This document shows positions 26,388 through 36,214 of a DNA stretch of 64,000 bases, piece after piece. Position 1 is the first letter of the stretch. Every line of letters starts with the position of its first letter. The notes beneath the pieces are model-generated. The model made no database searches. It saw only the letters and a list, made by a program, of their open reading frames with translations, and was not told the origin of the DNA. Position numbers and translations under genes: made by a program. Origin of the DNA: Desulfurispirillum indicum S5 (GTDB taxonomy: Bacteria; Chrysiogenota; Chrysiogenetes; Chrysiogenales; Chrysiogenaceae); assembly GCF_000177635.2 (NCBI RefSeq), contig NC_014836.1, positions 1,190,001-1,254,000 on the forward strand, in the 5' to 3' direction.

Positions 26388-28198
26388 GGTGTTTCCTCGT
26401 GTGGTGGTGTTGACGGCTCGGCGTGCTGCTGCAGATACTGAACCAGGGCGCTGGCAACCCGGTCTCCGCAGAGCGCCTCCAGCTGCTGCTGGTTCTGGAG
26501 AATATCCTCGTAGCTGGAAAAGGTCGCCAGGATTTTCTGCAGGCTTTTGGGGCCGATGCCGGGAATGGCCAGCAGCGAGCTGGTCAGGGATTCACGGTCG
26601 CGCCCTCGGCTGTGGGCGGTGATGCCGAAGCGGTGCGCCTCGTCCCGCAGATGCTGCAGAACACGGTATACGGAACGCCCGCGCACGGCAATAGGATTTT
26701 TGCGGCCGGGAATATGGATTTCGTCATAGTGCTTGCTCTCCTGCCCCCGGCTCTTGCGGCTGCGCCCCTTGGAGATGGAGATAACCGCAATGCCCAGTGC
26801 CAGCTCCTCCAGAACTTTCTGGGCCATATTGAGCTGCGAGGCGCCACCATCGATGAGGATGAGATCGGGATGGCTCTCCGAGGCCAGCGATCCCTGGAAA
26901 CGGCGCTGCAGGGTGCGGGCGATCATCAGGTAGTCGTCGTTCTGGTCAAAGCCCTCCAGGCGAAAGAGACGGTAGGCCGATGGCAGCAGTTCTCCATCCT
27001 TCCAGACCGACATGGAACCTATGGGGTAGCTGCCCTGGAAGGCCGAAATGTCATAGCATTCCATGCGCTCGAGCTTCGCCAGCCCCAGGCGCTGCATCAG
27101 TTCGCTGGCCTCTTCCTGGGCCTGCTTGTCGCCGTGCTTTTCCAGATTGACCTGCGCCAGTTCGAGATACCGGACCTTCTTGCCCCGCTGGGGCACGCGA
27201 AAATCAATGCGCTGGTGTTTCAGGAACGCCTCGTAGTGCTCCTGTTCCTCCTGGGGCAGTGGCAGATTGCTGACAATGAGATCCGGTGCGTTCAGCCCCG
27301 CCATGTACTCGCGCAGAATCGCCGCCACGGCTTCGGCGTCCGTGTCGCAGGAGAGCAGGCGCTTGACATAGCTGCCCGAGAGCTTGCCGTCGCGGATAAT
27401 CAGGATGGAAGCCAGGTAGCGGTCCCGGGCGGGATGCTTTTCCAGGTAGTAGACGTCGATGTTTTCCCCGGCGCAGTCCAGCACCATCTGGGCGTTGATG
27501 ACCTTGTGAATGGAGGCCAGACGGTCGCGGATTTCGGCGGCGCGCTCAAAATCCAGAGTGGCGGCGGCGCGCTTCATCTGATCCTCCATGCGCTGCACGG
27601 TGGCGCGGCTTTTGCCCCGGAAGAAATCCACCAGCTCCATGAGCTCCGCCTGGTAGGTATCCTTGACGGAGAAGACGCAGGGAGCCAGGCAGTTGCCGAT
27701 TTCGTGCTCTATGCAGGGTTTGGAACGCTTCTGCAATTCCGTGTCACTGCAGCTGCGCAGCTTGTAAATATGCTCCAGCAGACGAAACAGTCGAAAGACG
27801 CCTGAGCCGTGGACAAAGGGGCCGAAGTAGCGGGCTCCATCGGGTTTGATCTTGCGTACCACCGTCATGCGAGGGTAGGGGTGGCGGAAATCGATGCGGA
27901 TGAAGGGGTAGGTTTTGTCGTCACGCAGCAGGGTATTATAGCGGGGCTGATGCTGCTTGATGAGGGTGTTTTCCAGGATAAAGGCTTCATTTTCATTGAA
28001 GACCTGCACGTATTCGACCCGCTCCACCAGTGAGACCATGCGGGCGATCTTCACCGGCAGCTCCGAAGCCAGATAGCTGCGCAGGCGTTTGATCAGCGAT
28101 TTCGCCTTGCCCACATAGAGAATGGTGTCCGCGCCGGCGTACATGGTGTAGACGCCGGGAGCATCGGGGGCCTGTTCGATCATGTGGGGTTGCAGCAT
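26384..28198 (-). CDS. uvrC: excinuclease ABC subunit C
   Basis: The dual-incision nuclease of nucleotide excision repair, 604 aa. The GIY-YIG nuclease domain is at the N-terminus (PGVYTMYAG ... ILYVGKAKSLIKRL, about 14-36). The UVR/UvrB-binding motif (about 200-235) and the RNase-H-like second nuclease domain follow, and helix-hairpin-helix repeats close the protein (IPGIGPKSLQKIL, near 550). All parts are intact. It sits 35 bases after trkH and overlaps asnS by 4 bp. Confidence 0.98.
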   Translation of the reverse strand: MLQPHMIEQAPDAPGVYTMYAGADTILYVGKAKSLIKRLRSYLASELPVKIARMVSLVERVEYVQVFNENEAFILENTLIKQHQPRYNTLLRDDKTYPFIRIDFRHPYPRMTVVRKIKPDGARYFGPFVHGSGVFRLFRLLEHIYKLRSCSDTELQKRSKPCIEHEIGNCLAPCVFSVKDTYQAELMELVDFFRGKSRATVQRMEDQMKRAAATLDFERAAEIRDRLASIHKVINAQMVLDCAGENIDVYYLEKHPARDRYLASILIIRDGKLSGSYVKRLLSCDTDAEAVAAILREYMAGLNAPDLIVSNLPLPQEEQEHYEAFLKHQRIDFRVPQRGKKVRYLELAQVNLEKHGDKQAQEEASELMQRLGLAKLERMECYDISAFQGSYPIGSMSVWKDGELLPSAYRLFRLEGFDQNDDYLMIARTLQRRFQGSLASESHPDLILIDGGASQLNMAQKVLEELALGIAVISISKGRSRKSRGQESKHYDEIHIPGRKNPIAVRGRSVYRVLQHLRDEAHRFGITAHSRGRDRESLTSSLLAIPGIGPKSLQKILATFSSYEDILQNQQQLEALCGDRVASALVQYLQQHAEPSTPPHEETP

Positions 28199-28233
28199 CG
28201 GTTCTCTTTCCCTTTTCAGGAGGAGTCACAGGT

Positions 28234-29682
28234 TCAGAAACGCTTCCAGAATGAGCGGCTCAGGAGCAGGAAGAAGGTATAGCACTCCAGACGGCCGATG
28301 ACCATGGCCAGGCTGAGGATCAGCTTATCGTACCACGCCATGAAACTGAAGTTGTCCATGGGGCCGACCAGGCCAAGGCCAGGACCCACATTGCCCACCA
28401 TGGCCAGGGAGGCGCTCAGCGCTGTGGTCAGATCCAGGCCGCGCATGGAGAGGTAGATGGTCAGAGCGGCGTTGGTGCAGAAGTAGAGGGCGAAGAAGCC
28501 CAGCATGGCGGTCAGGATTCCCGACGTGATCTTGCGGTTGTCCATCAGCATCACGTATACCCCCCGTGGATGCACCATGCGCTTGATCTCCACCGCCAGC
28601 GCCTTGAAGAGAACCACGTAGCGGATAACCTTGACGCCACCAGCCGTGGAACCAGCGCAGCCGCCGATGACCATCACCAGTATGGTGAAGATGAGGAAGG
28701 CGTTGGTCCAGTCCACATAGTCGATACTGGCAAAACCGGTGGTGGTCATGATGGAGGCGATGGTGAAAAAGGAGTGCTTCATGGACTCATAGAAGCCGAG
28801 CTGCTGGGGTTGATGCAGGAAGATCATCAGACCCGCCAGCAGGGAAATGGCAAAAAAGAGCTGTAGGTAGAGGCGCGGCTCGCTGGTGCGGTAGCCGCTG
28901 AAGTCCTTCTTCAGCAGTTTGAAGTGGGCCAGGTAGTTGATGCCGGAAATCACCATGAAGAAGATGGTGATCCACATGATGGCGTCGTTGTGGGCATAGT
29001 GGCCAAAGGAGTCGTTCTTGGTGGAAAACCCGCCGGTGGCGATGGTGGAAAAGGCGTGGTTGATGGCGTCAAAGGGAAGCATCCCCGCCCAGTACAGCAG
29101 CAGGGCGTTGGCGATGGTAAAGGCCAGGTAGACCTTCCACAGGGCCATGGCGGTATCGCGGATGTGGGGCGTGAGCTTTTCATCCATGATGCCTTCGGCC
29201 TTGATGAGCTGCAGGGCGCCGTTGCCTACCATGGGGAGTACCGCGATGCTGAAGACGATGATCCCCATGCCGCCGAACCAGTGCATGGCGGAACGCCACA
29301 TGAGCAGCATCTTCGGCAGGGCTTCGATATCGCTCATGATGGATGCCCCTGTGGTGGTAAACCCACTGATAGTTTCGAAGACAGCATCGCTGAACGAAGG
29401 GGTTGCACCGTAGAAAACAAAAGGAAGGGCGCCCACGACCCCGAGTATCAGCCAGATGGAGGTCACCACAAAGGCTCCTTCGCGGACATTCAGGTTGGCG
29501 TTATGGTGGCGCAGCCCCCACAGGATGGCGCCGCAGACAGCCAGGACACTCAGCATCAGCAGGAGGAAGGGCAGAAAAGGCTCGTCGTAGACGATGCCGG
29601 TGATGACCGGGAAGATCATGGAACAGCCCATGACAAAGGTGATGACGCTGAGGGATTTGAGCAGGTTTTTGAGAGTCACCAT
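28234..29682 (-). CDS. trkH: Trk/Ktr potassium uptake channel subunit TrkH
   Basis: Inner-membrane K+ channel subunit of 482 aa with four M1-P-M2 repeats. Selectivity-filter-like segments are visible as SGFTTTGASI, STIATGGFSTKN, MTTTGFASIDY and MVGNVGPGLGLVG. The gene overlaps trkA by one base (29682) and so forms a regulator-channel pair. It is the fifth gene of the tyrS-asnS run. No TrkE-type ATPase is nearby. Confidence 0.96.
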   Translation of the reverse strand: MVTLKNLLKSLSVITFVMGCSMIFPVITGIVYDEPFLPFLLLMLSVLAVCGAILWGLRHHNANLNVREGAFVVTSIWLILGVVGALPFVFYGATPSFSDAVFETISGFTTTGASIMSDIEALPKMLLMWRSAMHWFGGMGIIVFSIAVLPMVGNGALQLIKAEGIMDEKLTPHIRDTAMALWKVYLAFTIANALLLYWAGMLPFDAINHAFSTIATGGFSTKNDSFGHYAHNDAIMWITIFFMVISGINYLAHFKLLKKDFSGYRTSEPRLYLQLFFAISLLAGLMIFLHQPQQLGFYESMKHSFFTIASIMTTTGFASIDYVDWTNAFLIFTILVMVIGGCAGSTAGGVKVIRYVVLFKALAVEIKRMVHPRGVYVMLMDNRKITSGILTAMLGFFALYFCTNAALTIYLSMRGLDLTTALSASLAMVGNVGPGLGLVGPMDNFSFMAWYDKLILSLAMVIGRLECYTFFLLLSRSFWKRF

Positions 29683-31040
29683 TACCTCGCGATCTGTTTT
29701 TTCACACTGGCAAGGCTCTCGTGCTTGCAGAAAATGATAATGGTATCCCCTTCCTGGGGCTCAAAGTCACCGGTGACGATAATGGCGGTGCCATTGCGAA
29801 TAGCCGCCACGGCCAGCGCGCCTTCAGGGAACGCAATTTCGGAAATGCGCTTGCCGATGACACTGGATTTTTCGTGGACGACCCAGTGCAGCACCATACC
29901 CCGACCTCCCAGGAAGGAGCTTTCAGAGACGATTTTCTCACTGGAGAGGCGCTGGACGATGCCCGTTACCGTGGCCAGCTTGGGCCCAACGGCCACGTCG
30001 ATGCCCATACTGTGGGCGGTTTCGTAGTAGTCCGCGTTGGAGTTCAGGCAGATGGCCCGCTTGATGCCGGTGCGCAGGGCGCTGATGCCCATGATGAGGT
30101 TGTATTCATCATCCATGGTGGCGGAGATCAGCAGGTCGGCAAGGTAGAGACTTTCCTGATAGAAGATGCCCTGGGTGGAGTGACGGTCGTTGATGACCAG
30201 CGCCTGATCCTGGAGGATCATGGCCGCCCTTTCGCATTCCTTTTCGTCGCGATCCAGGAGCTTCACCGAAGCGCCCTTCTCAATGAGCTTCTGGGCGACT
30301 TTGATGCCGATATTATTGGCTCCAAGCACCACGCAGCGCTTGGGGAATTTCGGCAGGGGGATTTTTGAGGTTTCGGCAAAGGTGTGCAGGTCGCTTTCAG
30401 TTCCCAGGAAGTAGATATAGTCGCGCAGGTGAATGCGGGTGTTGCCGCGGGGGATGACCAGTTCGCCGCCGTGTTCGCCGTTGTAGCGCTCGATGGCGCA
30501 GACAATGGTCCGGCCGCGAAAATTTTTCATAAGCTCGTAGACACTTATTCCATCAAGGTTTTCGTCGTCAATCTGCAGCGCCAGGGCTTTGACGCAGTCA
30601 AAGCGGAAGTGGATGATATCCCGCGCCCAGGAGTGTTCCACCAGATCGATGACCGACATAGCCGCCTGGTGGTGGGGTGAGATAAACATGTCAATGCCGG
30701 TACGCGCCCGCATCGCTTCGTAGTCAAGGGATTCATGGTTGATACGGGCAATGCGACGCGCCACACTCATCAGATCACAGATGAGCATGCAGGCGACAAT
30801 ATTGACCTCATCGGCATTGGTGACCGCGATGGCCACATCAAAGGCGGTATCCTTTTCCCGGAACGCCTCATAGGTTCCCGGTTCCACGGCGTCACCAAGG
30901 ACAGGCAGGATATCAAGGTCCTCGGCCACCTTACTCAGGCGGTCCGGGTCATTATCGACGATGGTGACATCGTTATGGGCGGAAAAGACCTTGGCCAGCT
31001 CGCGGCCCACGCGACCCGCGCCGATTATGAGTATGTTCAT
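29682..31040 (-). CDS. trkA: Trk system potassium transporter peripheral subunit TrkA
   Basis: Cytoplasmic NAD(H)/nucleotide-binding regulator of TrkH, 452 aa. It has two RCK units: the first Rossmann motif IIGAGRVGRELA is at 4-15 and the second, VVLGANNIGIKVAQ, near 235; each is followed by a TrkA-C domain, the last ending in the FEPQEGDTIIIFC segment. It begins 28 bases after the TPR gene and overlaps trkH by one base. Confidence 0.97.
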   Translation of the reverse strand: MNILIIGAGRVGRELAKVFSAHNDVTIVDNDPDRLSKVAEDLDILPVLGDAVEPGTYEAFREKDTAFDVAIAVTNADEVNIVACMLICDLMSVARRIARINHESLDYEAMRARTGIDMFISPHHQAAMSVIDLVEHSWARDIIHFRFDCVKALALQIDDENLDGISVYELMKNFRGRTIVCAIERYNGEHGGELVIPRGNTRIHLRDYIYFLGTESDLHTFAETSKIPLPKFPKRCVVLGANNIGIKVAQKLIEKGASVKLLDRDEKECERAAMILQDQALVINDRHSTQGIFYQESLYLADLLISATMDDEYNLIMGISALRTGIKRAICLNSNADYYETAHSMGIDVAVGPKLATVTGIVQRLSSEKIVSESSFLGGRGMVLHWVVHEKSSVIGKRISEIAFPEGALAVAAIRNGTAIIVTGDFEPQEGDTIIIFCKHESLASVKKQIAR

Positions 31041-31068
31041 GGGGAAATTCCTCGCATCACCGCATGGA

Positions 31069-32637
31069 TTACGGTTGTTGCAGCAGCTCCAGGGCAGCTA
31101 TGCGTTGTTCGATATTGCGCCTGATGCGCTGATTGTCTCCCGCCAGTTTCAGTGCCTGACGGTAGTAGTCAAGGGCATTGGCGTTGTCCTCCAGCATATC
31201 ATAGGCATAGGCTATGCGATGAATGGTGTTCAGTTCCAGGCTTTGGTTGCCGCTGCCCACCTGGAGGTAGTAGGCGATTGCCCGCTCGTACTCCCCGAGC
31301 TCTATGGCACTGTTTCCCGCCATATAAAGGATAAATGGCCGCTCCTTGCCTTCCGAACCATAGGTTTCCAGGACGCGGATCAGCTCCTCAAATTCCTGGG
31401 CGTTGTAGAGGTCAGTTACATAGTTGAAGTACGCCTCGGGGGAGGGGAAGTTTTCAAAGATAAACTGGGAGATATACAGTACCGGCATGCCCCGCTGGTG
31501 GCGTATGGCATACTCGATGGCGTGGAAAGGGTACTGATCCTGGGGCTCCATGTAGAGCTCCAGGGCGCGGGATATCTCCTCCAGCGCGTCGTTTGTCCTG
31601 CCGCTTTTTTTCAGGGAGCGCACATAGAGCAGGTGCAGGTAAGCATCGGTCTGCTGGAGTTTTTCATATTCGCTGATATAGGTTGTAAATTTGTTCTCAG
31701 CGTAGAGTTTACGCAGGTAGAGCCGGGTAAATTCCTCGGAGTGGCGGGCAAAATCCATGAAGTACTGCAGGGAAACCTGGCGGAAGTTGGCCTCAAGGTA
31801 CTGGGAGAGCAGTGGATAGGTGATTGTGTCCGGCGCGAAGAGCGCACAGTACTCCAGGCCCTTGCGCAGGCCGGCATCCTGATGGCCGGTGTTCAGGGCC
31901 AGCATGATGTACTGGGACATGACTTCGCGGGAAGGTTCGCTTTTAAGGCGCTCCAGTTCCTCGATGATGCCGAAGGCGTACTCAAAGTCCTCGGTGATGA
32001 TGGCCGCGTTGATGAGATAGTAGAAAAAGGTGATACGGTCCTCTTCGTGGAGCTTTTCCGTTCTGAGGCGATCGGCGCGCGCAAGTGCCTGGTCGTAATC
32101 CTCCAGATGGTAGTGGGCTTTGACCAGATCCAGCAGTACCAGATCATACAGAGTGTAGTCGGCAGGGATCCTGTGCAGGTATTCCAGCGCCTCGACGTAC
32201 TCACCCAGGTCGACGGCAATGCTGCCCATGGTATGCCAGGTGGCGAAATCTTCAGGTGCGGATTCTATATAGCGCTGGTAAAACTGCAGCGCGTTGACGA
32301 GGTCGCCGAGGATCTCATAGCACTGGGCCATGTACTGGTAGTTGATGACGCGGATGCTGCCGCCGTGATCCTTGGAGTCGGAAATGAGAAACCAGCGCAG
32401 GGCTTCCTTGTGATCGCCCTGCTGGTACTCGGAGATGCCCAGCATATGCAGCGCGTAGTAGTCCTCGGTGTTCTCCTGCACATAATCGCGCAGGAGGGTG
32501 CGGGCTTCGGCGGCAAAGCCGTCCTCAAGGAGTTTGCGGGCAACCTGCAGATCTTCGACGGTGCTCTGCGCCAATGAAGGTGCAGCCAGGATGAAAGACA
32601 GAAAAAATATACAGATACATCTAGACAGAATAGACAC
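31069..32637 (-). CDS. exported TPR-repeat protein of unknown function
   Basis: A 522-aa protein with an N-terminal hydrophobic signal segment (CICIFFLSFILAAPSLAQS, about 7-25) and a chain of helix-pair repeats, many matching the tetratricopeptide pattern (for example AEARTLLRDYVQENTEDYYA, LGDLVNALQFYQRYIESAP, LGEYERAIAYYLQVG, MLEDNANALDYYRQALKLA). It is probably a periplasmic scaffold. The proposed start is GTG 32637, overlapping pyrC by 17 bases, with GGGGG 4-5 nt upstream; longer in-frame starts would lie deep inside pyrC and lack the signal at the N-terminus. Its place between pyrC and trkA gives no functional clue. Confidence 0.8.
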   Translation of the reverse strand: MSILSRCICIFFLSFILAAPSLAQSTVEDLQVARKLLEDGFAAEARTLLRDYVQENTEDYYALHMLGISEYQQGDHKEALRWFLISDSKDHGGSIRVINYQYMAQCYEILGDLVNALQFYQRYIESAPEDFATWHTMGSIAVDLGEYVEALEYLHRIPADYTLYDLVLLDLVKAHYHLEDYDQALARADRLRTEKLHEEDRITFFYYLINAAIITEDFEYAFGIIEELERLKSEPSREVMSQYIMLALNTGHQDAGLRKGLEYCALFAPDTITYPLLSQYLEANFRQVSLQYFMDFARHSEEFTRLYLRKLYAENKFTTYISEYEKLQQTDAYLHLLYVRSLKKSGRTNDALEEISRALELYMEPQDQYPFHAIEYAIRHQRGMPVLYISQFIFENFPSPEAYFNYVTDLYNAQEFEELIRVLETYGSEGKERPFILYMAGNSAIELGEYERAIAYYLQVGSGNQSLELNTIHRIAYAYDMLEDNANALDYYRQALKLAGDNQRIRRNIEQRIAALELLQQP

Positions 32638-33898
32638 AGTTCCCCCTGAAATAGGTTGCCACCGGCAGTCCCTTGACCGTTTGGCCGATGAAGGGAGAGT
32701 TTTTGGACTTTGAAGCAAAATACTCCGTGGAGATGGTTGTGGAGCGCTCAAGGTCAACAATAACAAGGTCAGCCCACTTGCCGGCGGAGAGATCGCCGAT
32801 TTCGTGGTCACGGCGCAGAATCTGCGCCGGCTTCCAGGTCAGCCGCTCAATCAGCGCGCTGAGGCTGAGCTTCTGCTGCTGGTAGAGGCGCAGGACGATG
32901 GGCAGGGCTGTTTCAAGGCCGATAACACCGAAAGCCGCATGGTCAAAATCCTTTTCCTTGTCAGTGATGGCATGGGGGGCATGATCGGTGGCGATAATAT
33001 CGAGGGTTCCATCCAGCAGACCTTCAACGCACGCCTGACGGTCCTCTTCCGAGCGCAGGGGCGGATTCATCTTGAAGTTGGTATCGAAGGTCGTGATGGC
33101 ACTGTCGTTCAGGAAGAGGTGGTGTGGTGTGACCTCCGCCGTTACGGGAATCCCCTGGGCCTTGGCCTGGCGGATCAGCGCGATACTGCGACCGGCGGAG
33201 ACATGGCAGAAGTGAACCGGGGCACCGGTGTAGCGGGCCAGTTCGATATCGCGGGCCACGATCAGGGATTCCGTGATATCGGGAATGCCCTTGAGGCCGG
33301 TCTGGGAAGAGTAGCGGCCTTCGTGCACCACGCCGCCATGGCCCACATGGGGGTCTTCGGAGTGGCTGGCCATGATGGCGCCGAACATGGAGGCGTATTC
33401 CAGGGCAATGCGCATGACTTCGCTGTTATTGACGTTACGTCCGTCATCGCTGAAGCCGATGGCGCCGGCTTCGATCATTTCCGCCATGGCCGAAATAGTC
33501 TCACCCTTCATGCCGCCGGTGATGGTGCCAAAGGGCAGCACATTGCACTTCCCGTAGGCGCGGGCCTTGTTGACGATATATTCCGTGACCGTTTTCGAGT
33601 CGTTGACCGGTGTAGTGTTGGCCATGCAGCAGACGGTGGTAAAGCCACCCTTGGCCGCGGCGTCACTGCCTGTGTGCACGTCCTCTTTCCACTCCTGGCC
33701 GGGATCGCGGAAGTGCACGTGCAGATCAATCAGTCCGGGGAAAACGTGCCTGCCGCTGGCATCAATGATATCCGCGCCTTCATGCTGCAGGTTCTTGCCG
33801 ACTTCCTGAATGCGCCCTTCACCGTTGATGAGAATATCGCAGACTTCATCGGTGGCGGTGGCAGGGTTGACCAGCCACCCGTTGCGTATGATTTTCAT
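32621..33898 (-). CDS. pyrC: dihydroorotase
   Basis: Zinc amidohydrolase of 425 aa making dihydroorotate in pyrimidine synthesis. The metal-binding HVHFRDPG motif lies near residue 60, preceded by HVFPGLIDL; the conserved catalytic region IIATDHAPHA is near residue 303. Length and motifs match the type I (PyrC/PyrX-like, 420-430 aa) branch. Start ATG 33898 follows AAGGA, 14 bases after the tyrS stop. Confidence 0.96.
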   Translation of the reverse strand: MKIIRNGWLVNPATATDEVCDILINGEGRIQEVGKNLQHEGADIIDASGRHVFPGLIDLHVHFRDPGQEWKEDVHTGSDAAAKGGFTTVCCMANTTPVNDSKTVTEYIVNKARAYGKCNVLPFGTITGGMKGETISAMAEMIEAGAIGFSDDGRNVNNSEVMRIALEYASMFGAIMASHSEDPHVGHGGVVHEGRYSSQTGLKGIPDITESLIVARDIELARYTGAPVHFCHVSAGRSIALIRQAKAQGIPVTAEVTPHHLFLNDSAITTFDTNFKMNPPLRSEEDRQACVEGLLDGTLDIIATDHAPHAITDKEKDFDHAAFGVIGLETALPIVLRLYQQQKLSLSALIERLTWKPAQILRRDHEIGDLSAGKWADLVIVDLERSTTISTEYFASKSKNSPFIGQTVKGLPVATYFRGNCVYSV

Positions 33899-33911
33899 GG
33901 CACTGTCCTTG

Positions 33912-35126
33912 TTAGGGTTTGACAATGATTTTTGCAAAGCGACGCTTGCCGACTTTCAGCACGCATTCGCCGGGAACCTGAAATTCAGCGTGGGAGTCGC
34001 ATATGGCGCTGCCGTCAAGGGAAACTCCCCCCTGTTCCATCAGCCGCCGTGCCTCGCCATTGCTTTTGGCAAAGCCCACAGAGGCGATAAACGTACAGAT
34101 CCGCTTGTCGGCAGTGGCGCCGAGGGGCACCTCAAACACCGGCATCTCCTCGGGATTTTCTCCCCTGGCAAATACCTGCTCGAAGTGGCGTGCCGCTTCT
34201 TCGCCGGCACCTGCGCCGTGAAAGCGGTCGACGATTTCGCGACCGAGGGTGACCTTAACCTCTTTGGGGTGGAGGGAGCCGCTGGCAATGCCCTGTCGCA
34301 GCGCTTCAATGTCCGCCAGGCTGCGATCGCTGAGCAGCTCGAAGTAGCGGAACATCAGATCGTCGGAAATGGACATCACCTTGCCGAACATTTCGTTGGC
34401 CGGCTCCGTGACCCCGATGTAGTTGCCCAGGGATTTGGACATCTTGTTGACACCGTCGGTCCCCTCGAGAATCGGCATGGTGATGACGATCTGCTCTTCC
34501 TGACCGTAGCGACGCTGCAGCGTTCTGCCCATGAGCAGGTTGAACTTCTGGTCGGTGCCACCCAGCTCAACATCGGCTTTCATGGCGACGGAGTCGTACC
34601 CCTGGAAGAGGGGGTAGAAGAATTCCACCAGGCTGATCTCCCCACCGCTGCGGTAGCGGTTCTGGAAGTCATCGCGCTCCAGCATGCGCGCGACGGTGGT
34701 CTTGGCGGCCAGTTCCATCATGGCGCGGATATCCAACTCATAGAGCCAGTGGGAGTTGAAGACCACGCGGGTCTTTTCGGGGTCGAGAATTTTGAAGACC
34801 TGGGCCTTGTAGGTTTCCGCGTTGGCCAGGACATCCTCGCGGGTCAGCATCCTGCGGGTTTCACTTTTTCCGGAGGGGTCGCCGATCATGGCGGTGAAGT
34901 CGCCGATGAGAAAGTGTATTTCGTGGCCCAGAAGCTGGAAGTGGCGCAGCTTCTGCATCAGAACCGTATGGCCGAGATGCAGGTCCGGTGCGGTAGGGTC
35001 GAAACCGGCCTTGATAATCAGGGGTTTGTCCCGGGAAAGTTTTTTTCTGAGTTCTTCTTCTTCAATGAGCTCGACGCAACCACGCTTGATCAGCGCAATC
35101 TGCTCGTCGACAGAATGTGCGTTCAT
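33912..35126 (-). CDS. tyrS: tyrosyl-tRNA synthetase
   Basis: Class I synthetase of 404 aa that charges tRNA-Tyr. The HIGH-equivalent is [13 protein letters not shown] near residue 45 and the KMSKS loop is intact ([12 protein letters not shown], near 230). A C-terminal S4-like RNA-binding region closes the protein ([18 protein letters not shown]). ATG 35126 has GGGAGGA upstream. It is the first gene of the seven-gene minus-strand run; a promoter-like extended -10 lies at 35153-35161. Confidence 0.97.
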   Translation of the reverse strand: MNAHSVDEQIALIKRGCVELIEEEELRKKLSRDKPLIIKAGFDPTAPDLHLGHTVLMQKLRHFQLLGHEIHFLIGDFTAMIGDPSGKSETRRMLTREDVLANAETYKAQVFKILDPEKTRVVFNSHWLYELDIRAMMELAAKTTVARMLERDDFQNRYRSGGEISLVEFFYPLFQGYDSVAMKADVELGGTDQKFNLLMGRTLQRRYGQEEQIVITMPILEGTDGVNKMSKSLGNYIGVTEPANEMFGKVMSISDDLMFRYFELLSDRSLADIEALRQGIASGSLHPKEVKVTLGREIVDRFHGAGAGEEAARHFEQVFARGENPEEMPVFEVPLGATADKRICTFIASVGFAKSNGEARRLMEQGGVSLDGSAICDSHAEFQVPGECVLKVGKRRFAKIIVKP

Positions 35127-35152
35127 GCATCCTCCCCAATTCAATTGGCGAC

Positions 35153-35161
35153 ACTATACCA
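35153..35161 (-). promoter_or_regulatory. putative extended -10 promoter of the tyrS-asnS run
   Basis: On the minus strand TGGTATAGT (TGn plus TATAGT) lies 27 bases before the tyrS start, in the only gap between the upstream terminator and tyrS. No good -35 is visible, which fits an extended -10 promoter. Confidence 0.4.
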
Positions 35162-35190
35162 TGTAAGGGGAGTGGTGGGGAATACGAAAT

Positions 35191-35218
35191 CACCCGGACT
35201 TGTCGCGAAGTCCGGGTG
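35191..35218 (-). terminator. terminator of the FAD/Fe-S to exported-protein operon
   Basis: A perfect 11-bp stem (35191-35201 with 35208-35218) with a 6-nt loop lies 13 bases past the stop of the 326-aa gene, followed on the minus strand by a T-containing stretch (atttcgtatt). It separates two minus-strand operons. Confidence 0.75.
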
Positions 35219-35231
35219 CTCTGGAGCGATG

Positions 35232-36212
35232 TTACTCGCCGGGGCCGAAGTAGCGGCAGCGCGGGCTGATGCTGCGCAGAAAGCTGTCCGCTTCCGAGGG
35301 AGTACTGTACATGGTGACGCCGGGGCCCTCGGCGGTGGCCTCCAGGTAGAAGCCGGTGCCGTACTTGAGATTGTAGGGAATCCACATCAGGTCGGTGCGC
35401 ACGCGGCTCCCGTTCTCCTTGACGGCGTAATAGGTGTAGATTTCCAGGGGATTCTTGCGGTTGAGACACGCTTCGGAGACGGGGCGCGTGAACTCCTGGG
35501 GATCATTGAAGCCATCGCTGATGCCGCGGTAGCGTTCGGTGACCACCTGGCGTACCGAGGCGAAGTTCCCGCCGACAACAGGGTCGGTGCGGTGAATGCG
35601 GTAGCGGCTGAAGCGGATGATGACATGATCCTCGCCATTTCGGAAGTGAAAGAGCTGGGGAGTGTTGATATCGCGTACCTGTTCAAAAGGACTCTGATCA
35701 TCATACCAGAAGGGGGGTGTCACCGGTGGCGAGGTGGGCCGGAAGGCATCGGGATCCTTGTATGGCTCCAGGGCCATTTCAATGATCTCCAGGTTCAGGC
35801 TGTCGGCCTGGCGACGCAGCAGGATATTGAAGCTTTTGCCATCGGCGGTATTCCTGATGGGAAAGGTGACATAGTCGTTCGGGTCGGGTTGTGGCAGGGG
35901 CTCGATCAGGGTGATGGCGCCGGTTTGCGGGTTGACATTGACGGGCAGGTCTTCGCGGTAACTCAGAATTTCATAGGTGACACCCTCGAATTCAAAAAAG
36001 AGGGTGACGGTTCGCTCATAGCCTCCCGGAACCGCTTCGGGATCGTCGGCCTCAATGGTCAGATCCGCCAATTCGATGCCGATGCTGTTCATGGCGATCA
36101 GGCCGCTGGTAAAGGCGAAAATCGTATGGTGACTGGGATAGTTCAGCTGCAGGCTGAAGGCGCTGCTGAAGAGCAGCAGACACAGCAGCAGTGGTGTGGC
36201 GACGCGGATCAT
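35232..36212 (-). CDS. exported protein of unknown function (326 aa)
   Basis: I do not recognise this family. A signal peptide (about 1-20, LLLCLLLFSSAFSLQ) is followed by a mixed, probably beta-rich mature protein with a Pro-rich stretch near residues 158-166 (TSPPVTPPF) and two cysteines (near 249 and 319) that could pair. It starts 2 bases after the 292-aa gene, which also encodes an exported protein, so they are co-translated. A terminator follows. Its role is unknown; the tight spacing suggests it works with its two neighbours at the envelope. Confidence 0.7.
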   Translation of the reverse strand: MIRVATPLLLCLLLFSSAFSLQLNYPSHHTIFAFTSGLIAMNSIGIELADLTIEADDPEAVPGGYERTVTLFFEFEGVTYEILSYREDLPVNVNPQTGAITLIEPLPQPDPNDYVTFPIRNTADGKSFNILLRRQADSLNLEIIEMALEPYKDPDAFRPTSPPVTPPFWYDDQSPFEQVRDINTPQLFHFRNGEDHVIIRFSRYRIHRTDPVVGGNFASVRQVVTERYRGISDGFNDPQEFTRPVSEACLNRKNPLEIYTYYAVKENGSRVRTDLMWIPYNLKYGTGFYLEATAEGPGVTMYSTPSEADSFLRSISPRCRYFGPGE

Positions 36213-36214
36213 GG

